Origin: Colius striatus
Taxonomy: Eukaryota; Chordata; Aves; Coliiformes; Coliidae
Reading direction: 5' to 3'
Assembly (NCBI RefSeq): GCF_028858725.1
Contig: NC_084760.1
Span: 60,909,367 to 60,973,366, forward strand
Length of the DNA: 64,000 bases
Below are positions 36,189-52,000 of this stretch, piece by piece. Numbering within the stretch: position 1 is the first letter of the stretch; every line of letters starts with the position of its first letter. The position numbers and the translations under genes were made by a program. The notes beneath the pieces are model-generated. The model did not search any database. It was not told where the DNA came from and worked only from the letters and a program-made list of their open reading frames with translations.

Positions 36189-39100
36189 GCAGGAGGGCGA
36201 TGGGCCAGGCAACCTGACAGCAGATAGGCCTCTAGCTGCAGGCAGCTGTCTCCCACAGTCAAGTACCAGCACTGCTGGTGAAACAGCTCAAGGGGGTTCC
36301 TGCCTGGGTGCAGATGGGTCCTCACACAGGACAGTGCTGCCAACACTGAGCCTAGTCAGCAGTGACACCTATAAAGAGCAGAGTTCAAGCCTGCAGGGAT
36401 GTTAAGTCCTTTCTGTAGCCCTTTGATATCACAGCAAAGGCCCTTTGGCAGCACAGCAGAAGGCACCTCACTGTTGAGGCTGTCTGTGCTTTATTTGTCC
36501 TATCATCATGCATAGAGGTCTACACTCTTTTTTATTTTTCACTTTTCTTTTGCTCCAACAGATGGGGTAGGGGGAAACCACTGAGTAGACAACAGCCCTT
36601 TGTTGTCTCCAGGGCTTGTAAAAATCCAGAGTTGGAAAACCTGCGCTTCATACAACTGCAGGTGACCAAACTGAAGCACCTAATGATTGTATACTGTTCC
36701 TGTAGTGCCTAGACCTGTACAGGAAAGCCAGAAACTACTGAATTGCAGTCTGTTAAACCTGACAGTAAAGCAATCTACTAGCCAAATTGTCTCAGATTCA
36801 AAACAGAACTGCAGTACTTATCTATAGTAACTGTTTAAAGTTTTCTTTTTCAAAGAACAACCTTTTCTTTTAACCCTTACTTTTTGGAAATTAATTTTGG
36901 AAGTATTTTTTTCAGAAACTTTCCATAGATAGTTACAACTAGCATGGAAAATTTTATGCCAATCATTATATGTTTCTCTTGATAGCACAAATTGTAGATG
37001 TGGGGAGCATCAGAAACTATCTTTACAATAAGCCATCTTATTAGCTCTACTGGGGTAACTATAGCCAGTGGTACCACATAAATATCTGTGGAGTTGGTAC
37101 TGCAGTTAAACACAAGTTAAATACATAAGTAATGTTGTTGTACATTAGAAGAGTGCAGGTGGGCCAGGATTCATCTCACCTACTTTTAGGTATCCCAAGT
37201 GAGATGCCCAATTAGGACTACCACTTAAAACTCTTTTCTGAGTACTGTTCCTAATTTTTTTTCAGCTGTCTGTTGCAATGTTTCACTTGAGATGCAAGGC
37301 TGTACAAGAGTCTTGCTTTTCTTCATTAATTACTACAGCTTTTTTTTTAATAAGTGTACAGACTACTTGTTGAAAACCTTTTGATGAAGAAACAGGTGTC
37401 TCCCACTTAACTTGCTTAAGATCTACACTGCCCTCAAGAATTAACTGTCTATTGAGTACAGAGAGAGCACAAGAAAAATACTGTCACTAAGAAGCTTCTC
37501 TTATCTTCATAAGGCTCATGAAACAGTTCAGGGCTTATGGTACACAGAGATAAGTAACAGAGACTAGACCACACGAAATGTCTGAATTTATGTATTTAAA
37601 TGTTTATGTGTGTATCATCAATACATTCCATCCAAGGGACGTATGAGAGCCCAGGAATGCTCACCCTACAAAATACCTTGTAATGTTTGTTTTTAAGGTT
37701 TATTGGGTCAACTGTTTTGCCAAGTAAAGCTGCTCAAGTTGGTGGCAGTTACAAAACTGCCACCAGCAGAAAATTTGAATGATTACTTCCATTTTACAAA
37801 TGGGTGAAATTAAACCACAGATTAATCTCTTAATTGAAATAACATGTAAAACCTATGTCAGCTGGGCTTTCAGGAGTCCTAGTCATTTATTTCTCAGTCC
37901 AGAGACTTTCTCTAAGGAAATATAGACCTTACAGAGAGACAATTCTGTGAAACAAATCAACCAACCCAGAAAACAGCCAACTGCCATAGACTCCTTCCCT
38001 TCAGGCATGATTGTAATGCATCAGATTCAGGGACATTAAAAGTAGGAGCAAATTTTTCACCTTTTCTACATCAAAAAAAATGATGCATGTGTTGAATATT
38101 CATTGCTAAGAGATGCAAACTTTTGCACAAAGCAGCAACTGCCACAGAATGAGCCTATGCATGGTAGAACAGTTAAAATTACAATCAGACACTGTGGTTT
38201 TTTTTAAAGTAACCCATTAAAATGATACTATCTTGGCAAAGATGAAAGGCACCCAAAGAATACCTCTGAGTTGCTGAAGTTCCATACTTCATTATTAATG
38301 ACTGCAATGGGGTTTTTTTCTTGAAAACGATAGTATTTGATGTTCTGTTACACTAGGGCTGCAGTTCCCTGCTCACGTATCTGCACATTGCACCTTGCTA
38401 ATGCCTGGGAAATGGGAGGCAAAGATAATGCATATCACAAAACTTTGTCACTTAGTAAGTGTTGTTTCATTTTGCATAGGAGCAAATTAGCACTATATAT
38501 TTTAAACATCTCTCGCCTACAACTAATCAACAGAAAAGATGTTTCAGGCACGTTGTTATACTAGAAGACCTTGCAAGACCTGTCAATATACCATTGAAAG
38601 GGTTACTGAACGAGCGAATTTGGGATTGTTTGGAGTTTGAGGGGAAGGTGACTGCTCCTCTCTCATATACTAACATGATCTGAAAGATGTTTCTTGGCTG
38701 CTATATATTACCATTTTCAGCATTGAGTGTGGTCTCCCAGATACGGTTTATAGCTGAAGCCATAGAAGTTATTTTGTTCCCACATCCAATAGATAATAAA
38801 AGATAGGAAGTTACTGCATGCCTCTGACTTGGAAATAAAATGAACAGAAATATCACCCTGTGAGAGCAATGACTACACTGCCGTTATCGCGGTGGCCCCA
38901 GCAACAGTTGACTCTGCCCAGGGTCAGCAACTGTTTTATTTTGTTGCTCTTTATTGCCACACCATCAACTGCAGTAACCAGTGGATAATAGAGGCTGTAA
39001 ATAAGGTGGGGACACCCAGTTCCTTGCAGAAAGAAGCCACTCATCACCATATGGAAGAAATTGAAGGTCATCACCCCAGAAGTAGTTATCTTAATTCTTT

Positions 39101-39669
39101 GCTGAAAGTCCCTCTTGCAGGCCACTCAGTAGTACTTTCTAAATAAAACCCTGTATTTAACAGCTCATTTTTAGATGAAGAGTGAGTTTTACCCTACCTT
39201 GGCCTCCCCGATACAGATTTTTGCACACTAGTAAACTCCAAGAGTGCATCACACTGCCCCATGTCATACCAGCAACATTCAAAGATCCAGGATGGACTCC
39301 AGAGTAGGAAGTTTCCATCAGCCTTACAACAACCTGCTTTTAGCATAGGCCTGCAGCACAGAGCTAAAAGAGCTCAAATCCATTTTACAACTGACCCAAG
39401 GATGGAATTCAAGTGCGCTTATACTTTCTCCACACCAGAGAGCAGCACCTTCACTTTGCTTAGAGGCAGAGAAACTAATTTTGAGGAAGTGTGAACATTT
39501 ATACCACATAAAAGCACCCAACATCGCCACACACCCACTCAAACACCCACAGTTTGAAGATTTTGACAAGGTGTATCCTTGATGAGAGTTGTATGGGTGC
39601 CGATTGACGGAATAACCATCACACACCTAACCAAAATTACATGGGTAGCTTAGCTAATTGGCACTTCAG
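36189..39669. other. Region just beyond the SGK1 3' end, no gene recognised
   Basis: No exon, RNA or transposon was identified. AATAAA hexamers on the minus strand at 38935-38940 and 38950-38955 could serve as more distal SGK1 polyadenylation sites, but nothing else supports that. Confidence 0.5.
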
Positions 39670-39685
39670 ATCTGCTCCCAAGTTT

Positions 39686-39691
39686 TTTATT
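39686..39691 (-). terminator. SGK1 polyadenylation signal (AATAAA)
   Basis: It is the first canonical AATAAA on the sense strand after the SGK1 stop codon, 1158 bases downstream of it, in the context GGATTAATAAAAAAC. Cleavage would be expected roughly 10-30 bases further on, near 39660-39675. Confidence 0.65.
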
Positions 39692-40011
39692 AATCCTTTT
39701 GTAAAACAGCTAAATTTTTTCAAAGAGAAAACCTTTGTTTCAAAATAAAGAGAGAGTTAAATAAAGTATTTTTCAGGATTTTACTGCAAACCAATGGGTT
39801 TGGTCACAAAAAAAAAATGATACATAGAACCATGTTAATTATATTGCATTACAATGATGGTATACATTACAAGTAAGTCTGTAAGTTTAAATATACATCT
39901 AAAGTTACAACTGAATGTACAGATCTTTTTTACAATACATACAATCAGGAATGAAAAACCCCAAAACCATAAATAATGCCCATTTTACAGATGACATCTC
40001 TTAAACTAAAA

Positions 40012-40028
40012 GAAAAAAAAAAAAAAAA
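40012..40028. repeat. A17/T17 homopolymer in the SGK1 3' UTR
   Basis: A-run on the plus strand, read as a U-tract in the SGK1 message and followed by more purine-rich sequence. It is a likely length-variable site. Confidence 0.85.
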
Positions 40029-40848
40029 GAAGAAAGAAAAAATAAAAGAAACCAACAGCTTTGACCGACTGCAGCTGGGGCATTTTGGTCCCTAAAAACC
40101 CTTTCTAAAAATAGAAATCTCTTTTTCATAGCAGCAATGCTTTCTTCAAGCATTTGGATACAAGTAATTGTGAGCCCATTTCAATAATTTTATAGTTGAC
40201 TGTATAGATTTACAAAAGAAATTTCAAAATTACACTTAATTTATCTTCCAAATATGGAAGAAACAAACAATGCCCCACATTGTGGTATCCTGCAAGTGTC
40301 ACACTGATGCTTTAAACTAAGTCCATCTGTAGTACGCAGACCACACGCATACCATTTGTTCACATAGTAAACCCACATAAATGAACTGAGAAACACACTC
40401 TGCAACAGGGAAAGCTTTGGAGCTCACAAGATCTCATCAGAAAAAGGCACATTTCATAGAATCCTTATCACGTTCAGATAGATCTTCAGGCAAGGCTTTT
40501 CGGAGCACGATTTCAAAACAGCTTGTTCTTACTCCTACGATCTGCTGGAGCAGTCTGTGGAAGCAGTCACTCTTGCTTTTTCTTTCCCAAGGAGACAGCA
40601 CCACTTTGGGGGAAGAACGAATGGAAATGAAAAGCCTGTAAAGCTCATTTAGAGAGTGAAGTGCTCTTCAAAAAAGCTTCCAGCAAACAGTGTAGTTGAA
40701 ATTAAGGCTGCAAAGCTGCCATGGTGGAAATGTGCAAATTCTCTTTCAAGATGACTGGTCAACTGGCAGTTCCACCAGAAGGCCAAACAAAAATAAAAAT
40801 AATAGTTATTATTATTAAAAAAAGAAAGGAAGAAAGAAAGAAAAATGT

Positions 40849-45419
<4,571 letters not shown>

Positions 45420-45531
45420 TTTGGAGCAAGGCGAGGAAGAGAAATAAATAACCAGCGTACGATACCACCGACTCCCAGCACCGTACTACCTCGGCGAGGC
45501 TCCCGACCGGCGGTTAAGAGGCGATGGTGAT

Positions 45532-45550
45532 GGGCGGGACCGGGGCGGGG
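45532..45550. promoter_or_regulatory. Pair of GC boxes upstream of SGK1
   Basis: GGGCGGGAC at 45532-45540 and GGGGCGGGG at 45542-45550 are Sp1/KLF-type sites, 113-131 bp upstream of the SGK1 ATG. They immediately adjoin the large inverted repeat. Confidence 0.6.
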
Positions 45551-45551
45551 T

Positions 45552-45652
45552 GGCGACGCTCGTCCCCCCGCCTCCTTCCCCCGACGTCCTCGGAGGCGGC
45601 CGTGGCGTCCTCCGAGGACGTCGGGGGAGGGAGGCGGGGGGCGAACGTCGCC
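45552..45652. repeat. Large GC-rich imperfect inverted repeat upstream of SGK1
   Basis: The left arm 45552-45596 and right arm 45609-45652 are reverse complements over about 44 bases, with two mismatches and one single-base indel. They are separated by a 12-base spacer. The inner 19 bp (ending CGACGTCCTCGGAGG on the left) are perfect. Each arm contains GACGTC, a CRE/ATF-like core. The DNA could form a cruciform, or a very stable RNA hairpin if transcribed. Confidence 0.95.
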
Positions 45653-45807
45653 GCTCTTGCCTCCCTTCCCCCGCGTAGCCCTCCCCCCAGCATCCCCCTG
45701 ATGCACAGAATATCCAAGAAAACGCATCAACCCCCTCTCCCCCTTTTTTTTTTCCTTGGCACAGCATACTCCCGCAGCCCCCTTTCTTTATTTTTTCCCG
45801 ACCCTTC

Positions 45808-45813
45808 TTTATA
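45808..45813 (-). promoter_or_regulatory. TATA-like element (TATAAA) on the SGK1 strand
   Basis: TATAAAG on the minus strand about 390 bp upstream of the SGK1 ATG. If used, transcripts would include the inverted repeat in a long leader. The known mammalian leader of the main isoform is short, so this may be a minor or non-functional site. Confidence 0.3.
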
Positions 45814-45924
45814 TTTTACAGTTATATAAAGTGGAAATCAGTCTCTGCCCTGGACAAGCACCTTAAAGTATGTAGACTCCTACCCTGCCCCCCGCCGCCC
45901 CGGGTTAGCAGCGATAAGAGACGC

Positions 45925-45956
45925 TGACGTTTCCTTGAAGGAGCCGCAGTGACTCA
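45925..45956. promoter_or_regulatory. CRE half-site and AP-1 site upstream of SGK1
   Basis: TGACGT at 45925-45930 is a CREB/ATF half-site and TGACTCA at 45950-45956 a perfect AP-1 heptamer, about 510-540 bp upstream of the SGK1 ATG. SGK1 is known to respond to cAMP, serum and stress, which fits, but binding is inferred only from the motif. Confidence 0.45.
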
Positions 45957-48764
45957 GGAGAACAAGATTTCCTGCGCGGTTTTCAATAAAACAAACAAAT
46001 GTCCCTTCTGTGCTCTGCCCTGATCTCGGCTGGGACATTACTTAAAGGGAAAAGCAAAAAGAAAAAAAAGGAAAAACCAACCCACAAAACACTATCAACA
46101 ACCTCATTTTTTTTGTTTTAATGTCAAAAAGAGAAACAAGGAGGGGAAGAAAAAAAATCCAGTCCCCTAAACCTGGAGGAGAGCGCAGAATTCTGCTTCT
46201 AGAAAAGGTGGGGAAGATAACCCAGGACTGAACAAGCGCAGTAAGAGGTCAAAAGTTTCCACTGTACAGGGTCATTTGGGAACACCGTGTACCCTGCAAT
46301 TCATTGTCCTGTCTTTTCCTTGCGAGCGCACGGGGGCCGTGCCGGGAGCGCTGATGCATGTACTCAACACTAAAGTGAAAAAACGCTACGGGGGCGCGGG
46401 CAGGAAGGGTCAAGTGTACCCCAGCCTCCCCCTAACCCCCCCCCCGGGACCCATCCTCCCTCGAAATCCTCGCTGGGGGCAGGCGCAGCCGCGGGTGCCG
46501 GTCTCCTGCGCGCTAACGGCGGGTGGAACTTTCCACCCGACGGGACGCTATTCAAGCGGGTATTTCGCCGTGCTGTCCGAGTGAAGGGCGCTGGGCTGCA
46601 GCCAGCGGCTCCAGCTGCAACGTACCCCGTTCTCCCCCCGCCGGGAGTCTTTTTTTTTTCTCTGCCCCCGCTGCCGTTGCCTCCCCCCGCAACCAGAGCA
46701 GCCGCTGGGCGGCATCCCTTGGCAGCTGCCCGTACCGCCTGCCTCCGGGGGGAGAGTGGGAGTGTGTGTGGGGGGTGATGGCAAACATCTCAACACAGCA
46801 GCCATCAAAGGCGGCAGCTCACCCGGCAAAGCGGATGGGTCAGGAGTCGTGAGAGAACTCCCGCTAAGTGGGCACAAGTCTGAAAATGTGCTGCGAGGGC
46901 TTTACAGTGAGAGAGGAAAGCGGGATGCTTGCTGGCTCCGCTCGTCTCTGCACCGTACCTCCGGTGTCCTTCCCGGACCGGGGCGGGGGGGCGAGGAGTG
47001 CAAGGGAGCCGGCGCCAGGGAAGGAAGGGGCGACGAGAGAAGAAAGGAAAAGTTGGCTGCGGCTGGCTGGGCTATAACTTCTGCCACTTGTTGCTTTCCC
47101 CACTCAGCTGTAAAATCTGACGCTCTTAATTCAGGGAAGACAAAATAAAAAATCCCAAATCTCACAAAAAAACCTAAACAACGCCGAAACCCTCAAACTT
47201 GATGAGACTGCAATGGGAGCTGCTAGATTCCTCTGATCCCTCTGGACTGCTTTCAGAGTGATGCTGTTAAAATCTACAAGAGACCCGCAGTTTTGAAGGC
47301 AACCGGAGTTCCCGTCCACCGCTCGCTGCTCCCTTGGCATCTCCCTCCGGGCTCTCCGGCGCGACTCCCCGCAGCCGGGCCGGCGGTGCTGCCTCCTCAC
47401 CTCACTTACGCCCGCCGTGCCGAAGGCAAGCGTCTGCCGGCTCCAGGAAGGCTCTGGCACAGCCTCTTCATCTCTCTGCACAACCTACCGCGGGCTGCAA
47501 CCCGCTTCCCTCCTCCCCACTCCGCCGCGGCCCCCCACGCTGTCCGCAATTGCCCACAGCGCAGCCGGAGCGCGGCCCCACCGCTGCCCCCGCTCCAGCC
47601 GCTTACGCCACCGCCCTCGCCCCCACTTCGCAACGGTCTATCTGAAAGGGCTCCGCCGTTCTTGCCAAGTCACCTGGCCCCTTTCCGTGCTAAACGCTGC
47701 CCCGTTGTATCCCGCAAGCACAGTCCTGGCACCCTCCGGTGCCCCGCCGCGCGGTGGCCCCGCTGCCGGTGGGGTTACTTTCCCCGTGGAAAATGTTTCG
47801 AGCCAATGCAGAGCGTCCCGCCGGCAGGCCGGTGAACCCACCTTTTAGCGACGACTTCTCCTCTTTGCCCCTCATTTCGCTCGTTGCCGAGAGCCCGGGC
47901 GCGGCGCGGCAGCGCGGAGGCAGCGACTGGGCTCCCGGCCGCTGCTGTAATCCCAAATAACTCCCCTTCCTGGCCGGGCGGCCCGGAGGCAGGAGGGAGG
48001 CGGCGAGGGCGGCGAGGCCGGCCGCCGCTCCCGCTGACCAGTTTACGGACGCAATATCGAAGGAGGCTGACATGCGGGAGCGTTATAAAGTTCAGCACGG
48101 GCCGCCCCGCACACTCTGCCCCATTGCAACATCGCCCTCAAAATTACTGTCATCAGCTGGCGCGCACACACACTCGCACGGGCACCGGCGGGGGAGGGGC
48201 GGGGGGGTGGCCACTCCGGCCCTAATTGACCTGCGGGTAGCGGCTAACCCTGCCCCACGGAAGGAGACGCTGACCACGCTCCCTCCCGCCACGGCGCAGC
48301 GCGCCCCTCAGCGCGGGTCCTGTAGCCTTCTCACCCCCCCGCACCCCGGCCCAAGGAAAAGGCTCCGCGCCAGCAGGAGCAGAGGCACTGCGGGGGGCAG
48401 TGGGGGGGGTGGCGCGGGTACCCGCCGGATAGTGGCGGGGCGGGACCGGGCCGGCGCCCCGCTCCGATCTGGCACCCAGCGCCTTCCGCCGGCAGCGCCC
48501 CGGCGGCGCCCCCCGCCCGCGCGGCTCCGCTCCCCGCCGCCCGGCCCGGCCCGGCGCCGTGCGCCCCCGGCCGCGCCCCGCCGCGGGAAGCCTCCGTCCG
48601 GCCCTCCCGTCCTTCCCGCCCTCCCTCCGGCACCCACCTGCCGCCTTTCGCAGCCGGTAGGACCCTTCTCTGTGCTCGTCCCCGGGCCTGGCGGCCGGCG
48701 CATCACAGTTGAATGTTGGAGGGAGGAATCCCTCCCAAGAGACGAATTGTACTGATTATTTATG

Positions 48765-48789
48765 ATTCACGTGGCGTTTTAAAGTCTTG
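48765..48789. repeat. Left copy of a degenerate 25-bp direct repeat flanking a CR1 insertion
   Basis: This copy and 48993-49017 share ATTCAC..GGC.TTTT.AAGTC, 20 of 25 positions. It lies immediately outside the 5' end of the CR1 fragment and is a candidate target-site duplication. Confidence 0.55.
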
Positions 48790-48992
48790 TCAAAGTTATT
48801 TGAAGAACTTTTTCACCGAGAGAGTTGTTAAGCACCGGAACGGGCTGCCTGTGGAGGTGGTGCAGTCACCATCCCTGGAGGTACTTAAAAGATGCATAGA
48901 TAAGTTGCCGAGGGTCATGGTTTAGTGATGGCCTTGGCCGTGCTAGGTTAGTGATTGGTGTTTTCCACCCGAAACGATACTATAATTCTATA
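48790..48992 (+). mobile_element. CR1 LINE 3' fragment at the edge of the SGK1 CpG island
   Basis: CR1 tail blocks in order: TTTTTCACCGAGAGAGTTGT, CGGGCTGCCTGTGGAGGTGG, CCATCCCTGGAGGTACTTAA and GCCTTGGCCGTGCTAGGTTA, ending in ACTATAATTCTATA. It is about 200 bp, plus orientation, opposite to SGK1 transcription. It marks the outer boundary of the CpG-rich promoter region and is flanked by a long degenerate direct repeat. Confidence 0.9.
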
Positions 48993-49017
48993 ATTCACAC
49001 GGCATTTTGAAGTCATG
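48993..49017. repeat. Right copy of the degenerate 25-bp direct repeat flanking the CR1 insertion
   Basis: It begins directly after the ATTCTATA end of the CR1 fragment and matches 48765-48789 at 20 of 25 bases. Four of the five differences are transitions. Confidence 0.55.
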
Positions 49018-52000
49018 AAGAGAGTTGTCCAAAGGCCGGGGCTTGGCTTGAAAGCGTGAGCGCCCTAAGGCTGCGTTTTAAAACTTTGCAGTGATAGCAG
49101 CAAACATCTTCGCAGTTGAAACGGGCAAGAGAAGGCAAGCAATAAAAAGCTACCCAAAGATCTCCTTTGCCACAGACCCATGTGTGCGTATTGAAAAGTA
49201 GCAGACATTGTGAAAATCTCAACAAAATTGCAACGGTTTGCACCAAGAGTTTCTATGATCAGTGGGTTATGAGTGTACAACTAAAAAGTAAATATAGAAG
49301 AACCAAAACCAGTGGTGTTTCTCATTTGTTTTACTTTTCTCTCTTGGGCTAAAATTTTGACAAATTGTCCATAACTTCTAAAGTAGCTGTTTGTCAAAGC
49401 AAAATGAATAAAGTTGAAGGTGGACTTTGAAAATAAAAAGGAAAGGAAGAGTCCACACAAGAAATAGTAAAAATTACAGAACTCTTTGCCCCAGGATGTG
49501 TGCACACCAAAAGTTTGGGTGAGTTCGAGAATGGCTGAACAAATCAATAGGGGAAAATGAAAAAAACAAAACAACTCAAAAAACAACCCCCCCAAACATT
49601 TTACTACAGAGATGCCGTGTCTGAAATATATACCTGGACCACAAATGCCTGGGACCCAGGGTTTGTTTGGGGACACATCATTCGACAGTTTATCTGTTCT
49701 TGCCCTCTCCCTTAGCAGTGGTTAGCTGATGCTGATGAACCAGGCTGACTTACATAGATCTTGGGCCCATACCTTCATCTGGTAGTCTTACATTGCACTT
49801 CTGAGTAGCATGATACTGTGTTTTTTTAGTCAGAGTTTAACCAGCCAACAAAAGCCTCAGAAGTACTGCTTACTGGCAAGAAGAAAGAGAACCAATTTGA
49901 TTGGTAACCTAGTGTAAAGCATTTGACTCTTCTGAATAACTGGTTTCGCTATAAAAGCAGGACTAAGCATGAAGTAAACGGAGGCTCCTCAAGCTCTTCA
50001 CCATGCCGGCATCCAAACAGGCCAGCCTGTGAGAGATGGAGAAAGACACAGACTCTGCTGGAAACATGGCATTTGGGCAGAGAGACGTGACATGCTGGCT
50101 TGCTGGTATGGCTATTAGATGATATAACCCAGAGTGGGACATGCCCAATGTACAGCCAGGAGAGGGGTGATTCAACTTGAAGAATGAACACAGAAATCAC
50201 TAGTGTGGGCCTGTGTTAACCAATGCAATTCAAAGCTACTTCAGCAGTAGCTGGACTGTGGACATTTGTCTCCCTAGAGAAGTCTTGTTTGGAGGATTTC
50301 TTCATCTGCAGTGGACAGGCAGATGTTAGTCCAGCCTGACAGTTTTTACGAGGCACACAGAAACTTTTCCTCTTGCTCTTTGGGCAGGTCAAAGGCTACA
50401 GCAGCTCACATAGTAACTGCAATTTGTGAGCTCTCTTCCTCTGATTCTATCCTAGTTCTCATTGTCCGCTTCAGAAGATTTATGAATGTAATTCAGTGCC
50501 TCCATCCTTCAGGAATTAGATTCTCTGATAGCTTTTGAACTTGAGCTTGGCAATGAATTTGATGCTGAATTAATTAATTCCTGCTTACTTATCTTACTGA
50601 ATCGAGACCTTAGGATGCAGCAGGTTGAACTCTTGCTAGTATTATTTGTCTGACTCTGGAAGGATGCTTCCCTAAATTCTGCAAATATTTTCATTAGTAT
50701 TTGGCTTCGGGTTAATTAAACAAAGATGGAATTCAAGCCTTGAACTGCAGGAATGACATAGTCCCCAAATGCAAAAGGTTCCTACTCTTCCAATGGCATC
50801 TGTCTTCTGAAGCAAAATCCCAAAAGCTTTTATTTTCCTCCTGTAAATCCCCAATAAGTTCTGTTCTCTAACCTTGTAATTAAGTTTCATGTGTGACAGC
50901 CAATACTTTAGTTAAGACCTTCAGGCTGCCCCCACAAATGGTGTCTACAAGTAGCAGCAAATAGATAAGGAACTGAATAACAGCTTTAGTAACAACCCCC
51001 ACAGAGATTTTAAATCAGGAGCTTTCGAATGCTGTCAACAGGTCTGATAGATATTGTTCTGACAGGAGGTTTATTGACTGAAGCCTCTATTGATCTGTGA
51101 ACACCTAATTGATTCTGGTGTCATATTTTGCCAAACACAAATTTGGAACATCTTTTATTTCCCTTTTCTGATGCTTACGGAGCAGGTTTACTGAATTGTC
51201 AATAAGAGGCTTTAGTGCCAAGGGATTACGCTCACAGGATCACAGAGTGATGCCAGGGCTGTACTGAGAAAAAAGTAATTCCCGTCCTTGTAGAAAGCAG
51301 TGGAAAATTACAGCACCCTTTAGATGCACTGACCTCTAGTTAAAACAGTTGATAAATGATGCCCTCCCTGGCTTCCATTTTAATTCCAGCACACGGATTT
51401 GAGCCTAACAGAGTTGTTGTCACAGCGACTTTATGAGCAAGTGTTGCAGGTATTTCAGCCTGTAGCATTCACTCAGAGAGGGGTGACGGCAGAAGCAGCA
51501 CATTTGTGCCCCTCACTCCAGATTAGTGTAAGTCCTTGCAATATTGTGTGGCCTATCTTAGAGTCCACATAAAACCAGGTTGGATGACAGACACTTGAAT
51601 TCATTATTGTTGTTATGAACTTAAAATCATGTGCTGTGACTGCACTGAATTTGGACTTACCAGAACTGAGTAACACTATCACGGTAAAGGGGTTGAAAAC
51701 AAGATAAAGTCATTAAAAAAAAAAACCCACAGGCTCATATGAAAAATGAAGACTCTTAGTGATGCTATGAATCTAATCTGCTGTTCTCTCTTGGTCACAA
51801 GGCAGACTAATGTCAGGAGCTGGTGTGTGCTGCAGAATGAATGCTATAAGCATGCACTGTCTGATGACTCTGATACTCAGATTTTCCTTCAAACTTTTTC
51901 TTTTGAAGGGTAATAGCTGAGATTGATTTAGGGATTTTCTATCAAAGATACTATCTGAACAGGTTTCCCTGTACCTCTCACTTGAAGTATGTGCTAAAAT

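Larger units (their letters stand above)
39670..40848 (-). other. SGK1: SGK1 3' UTR (approximate extent)
   Basis: About 1.2 kb from the stop codon to just past the AATAAA at 39686-39691, close to the usual 3' UTR length of SGK1. Five AUUUA pentamers occur on the sense strand (complement positions 39711-39715, 39758-39762, 39888-39892, 39970-39974, 40378-40382), fitting a short-lived inducible mRNA. The sense strand also has a 29-nt pyrimidine tract a few bases after the stop (40817-40845) and a U17 tract (40012-40028). The extent is inferred, not shown by transcript data. Confidence 0.65.

Noticed and set aside
46818..46877. Apparent in-phase alternative first exon of SGK1 ending CCGG/GTGAGC
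   Set aside because: The phase fits exon 2, but the frame has no ATG between the upstream stop near 46902 and the donor, so it cannot start translation there. It is kept only as a possible non-coding leader.
48630..48703. ATG-initiated frame (MRRPPGPGTS...) ending at a GGCAG/GTGGGT donor
   Set aside because: It ends in phase 0, which would shift the frame of SGK1 exon 2. It resembles no known SGK1 isoform N-terminus.
48072..48755. 227-codon open frame on the plus strand in the CpG island
   Set aside because: Very GC-rich DNA has few stop codons in any frame. The translation is low-complexity Pro/Arg/Ala and overlaps similar open frames on the other strand.
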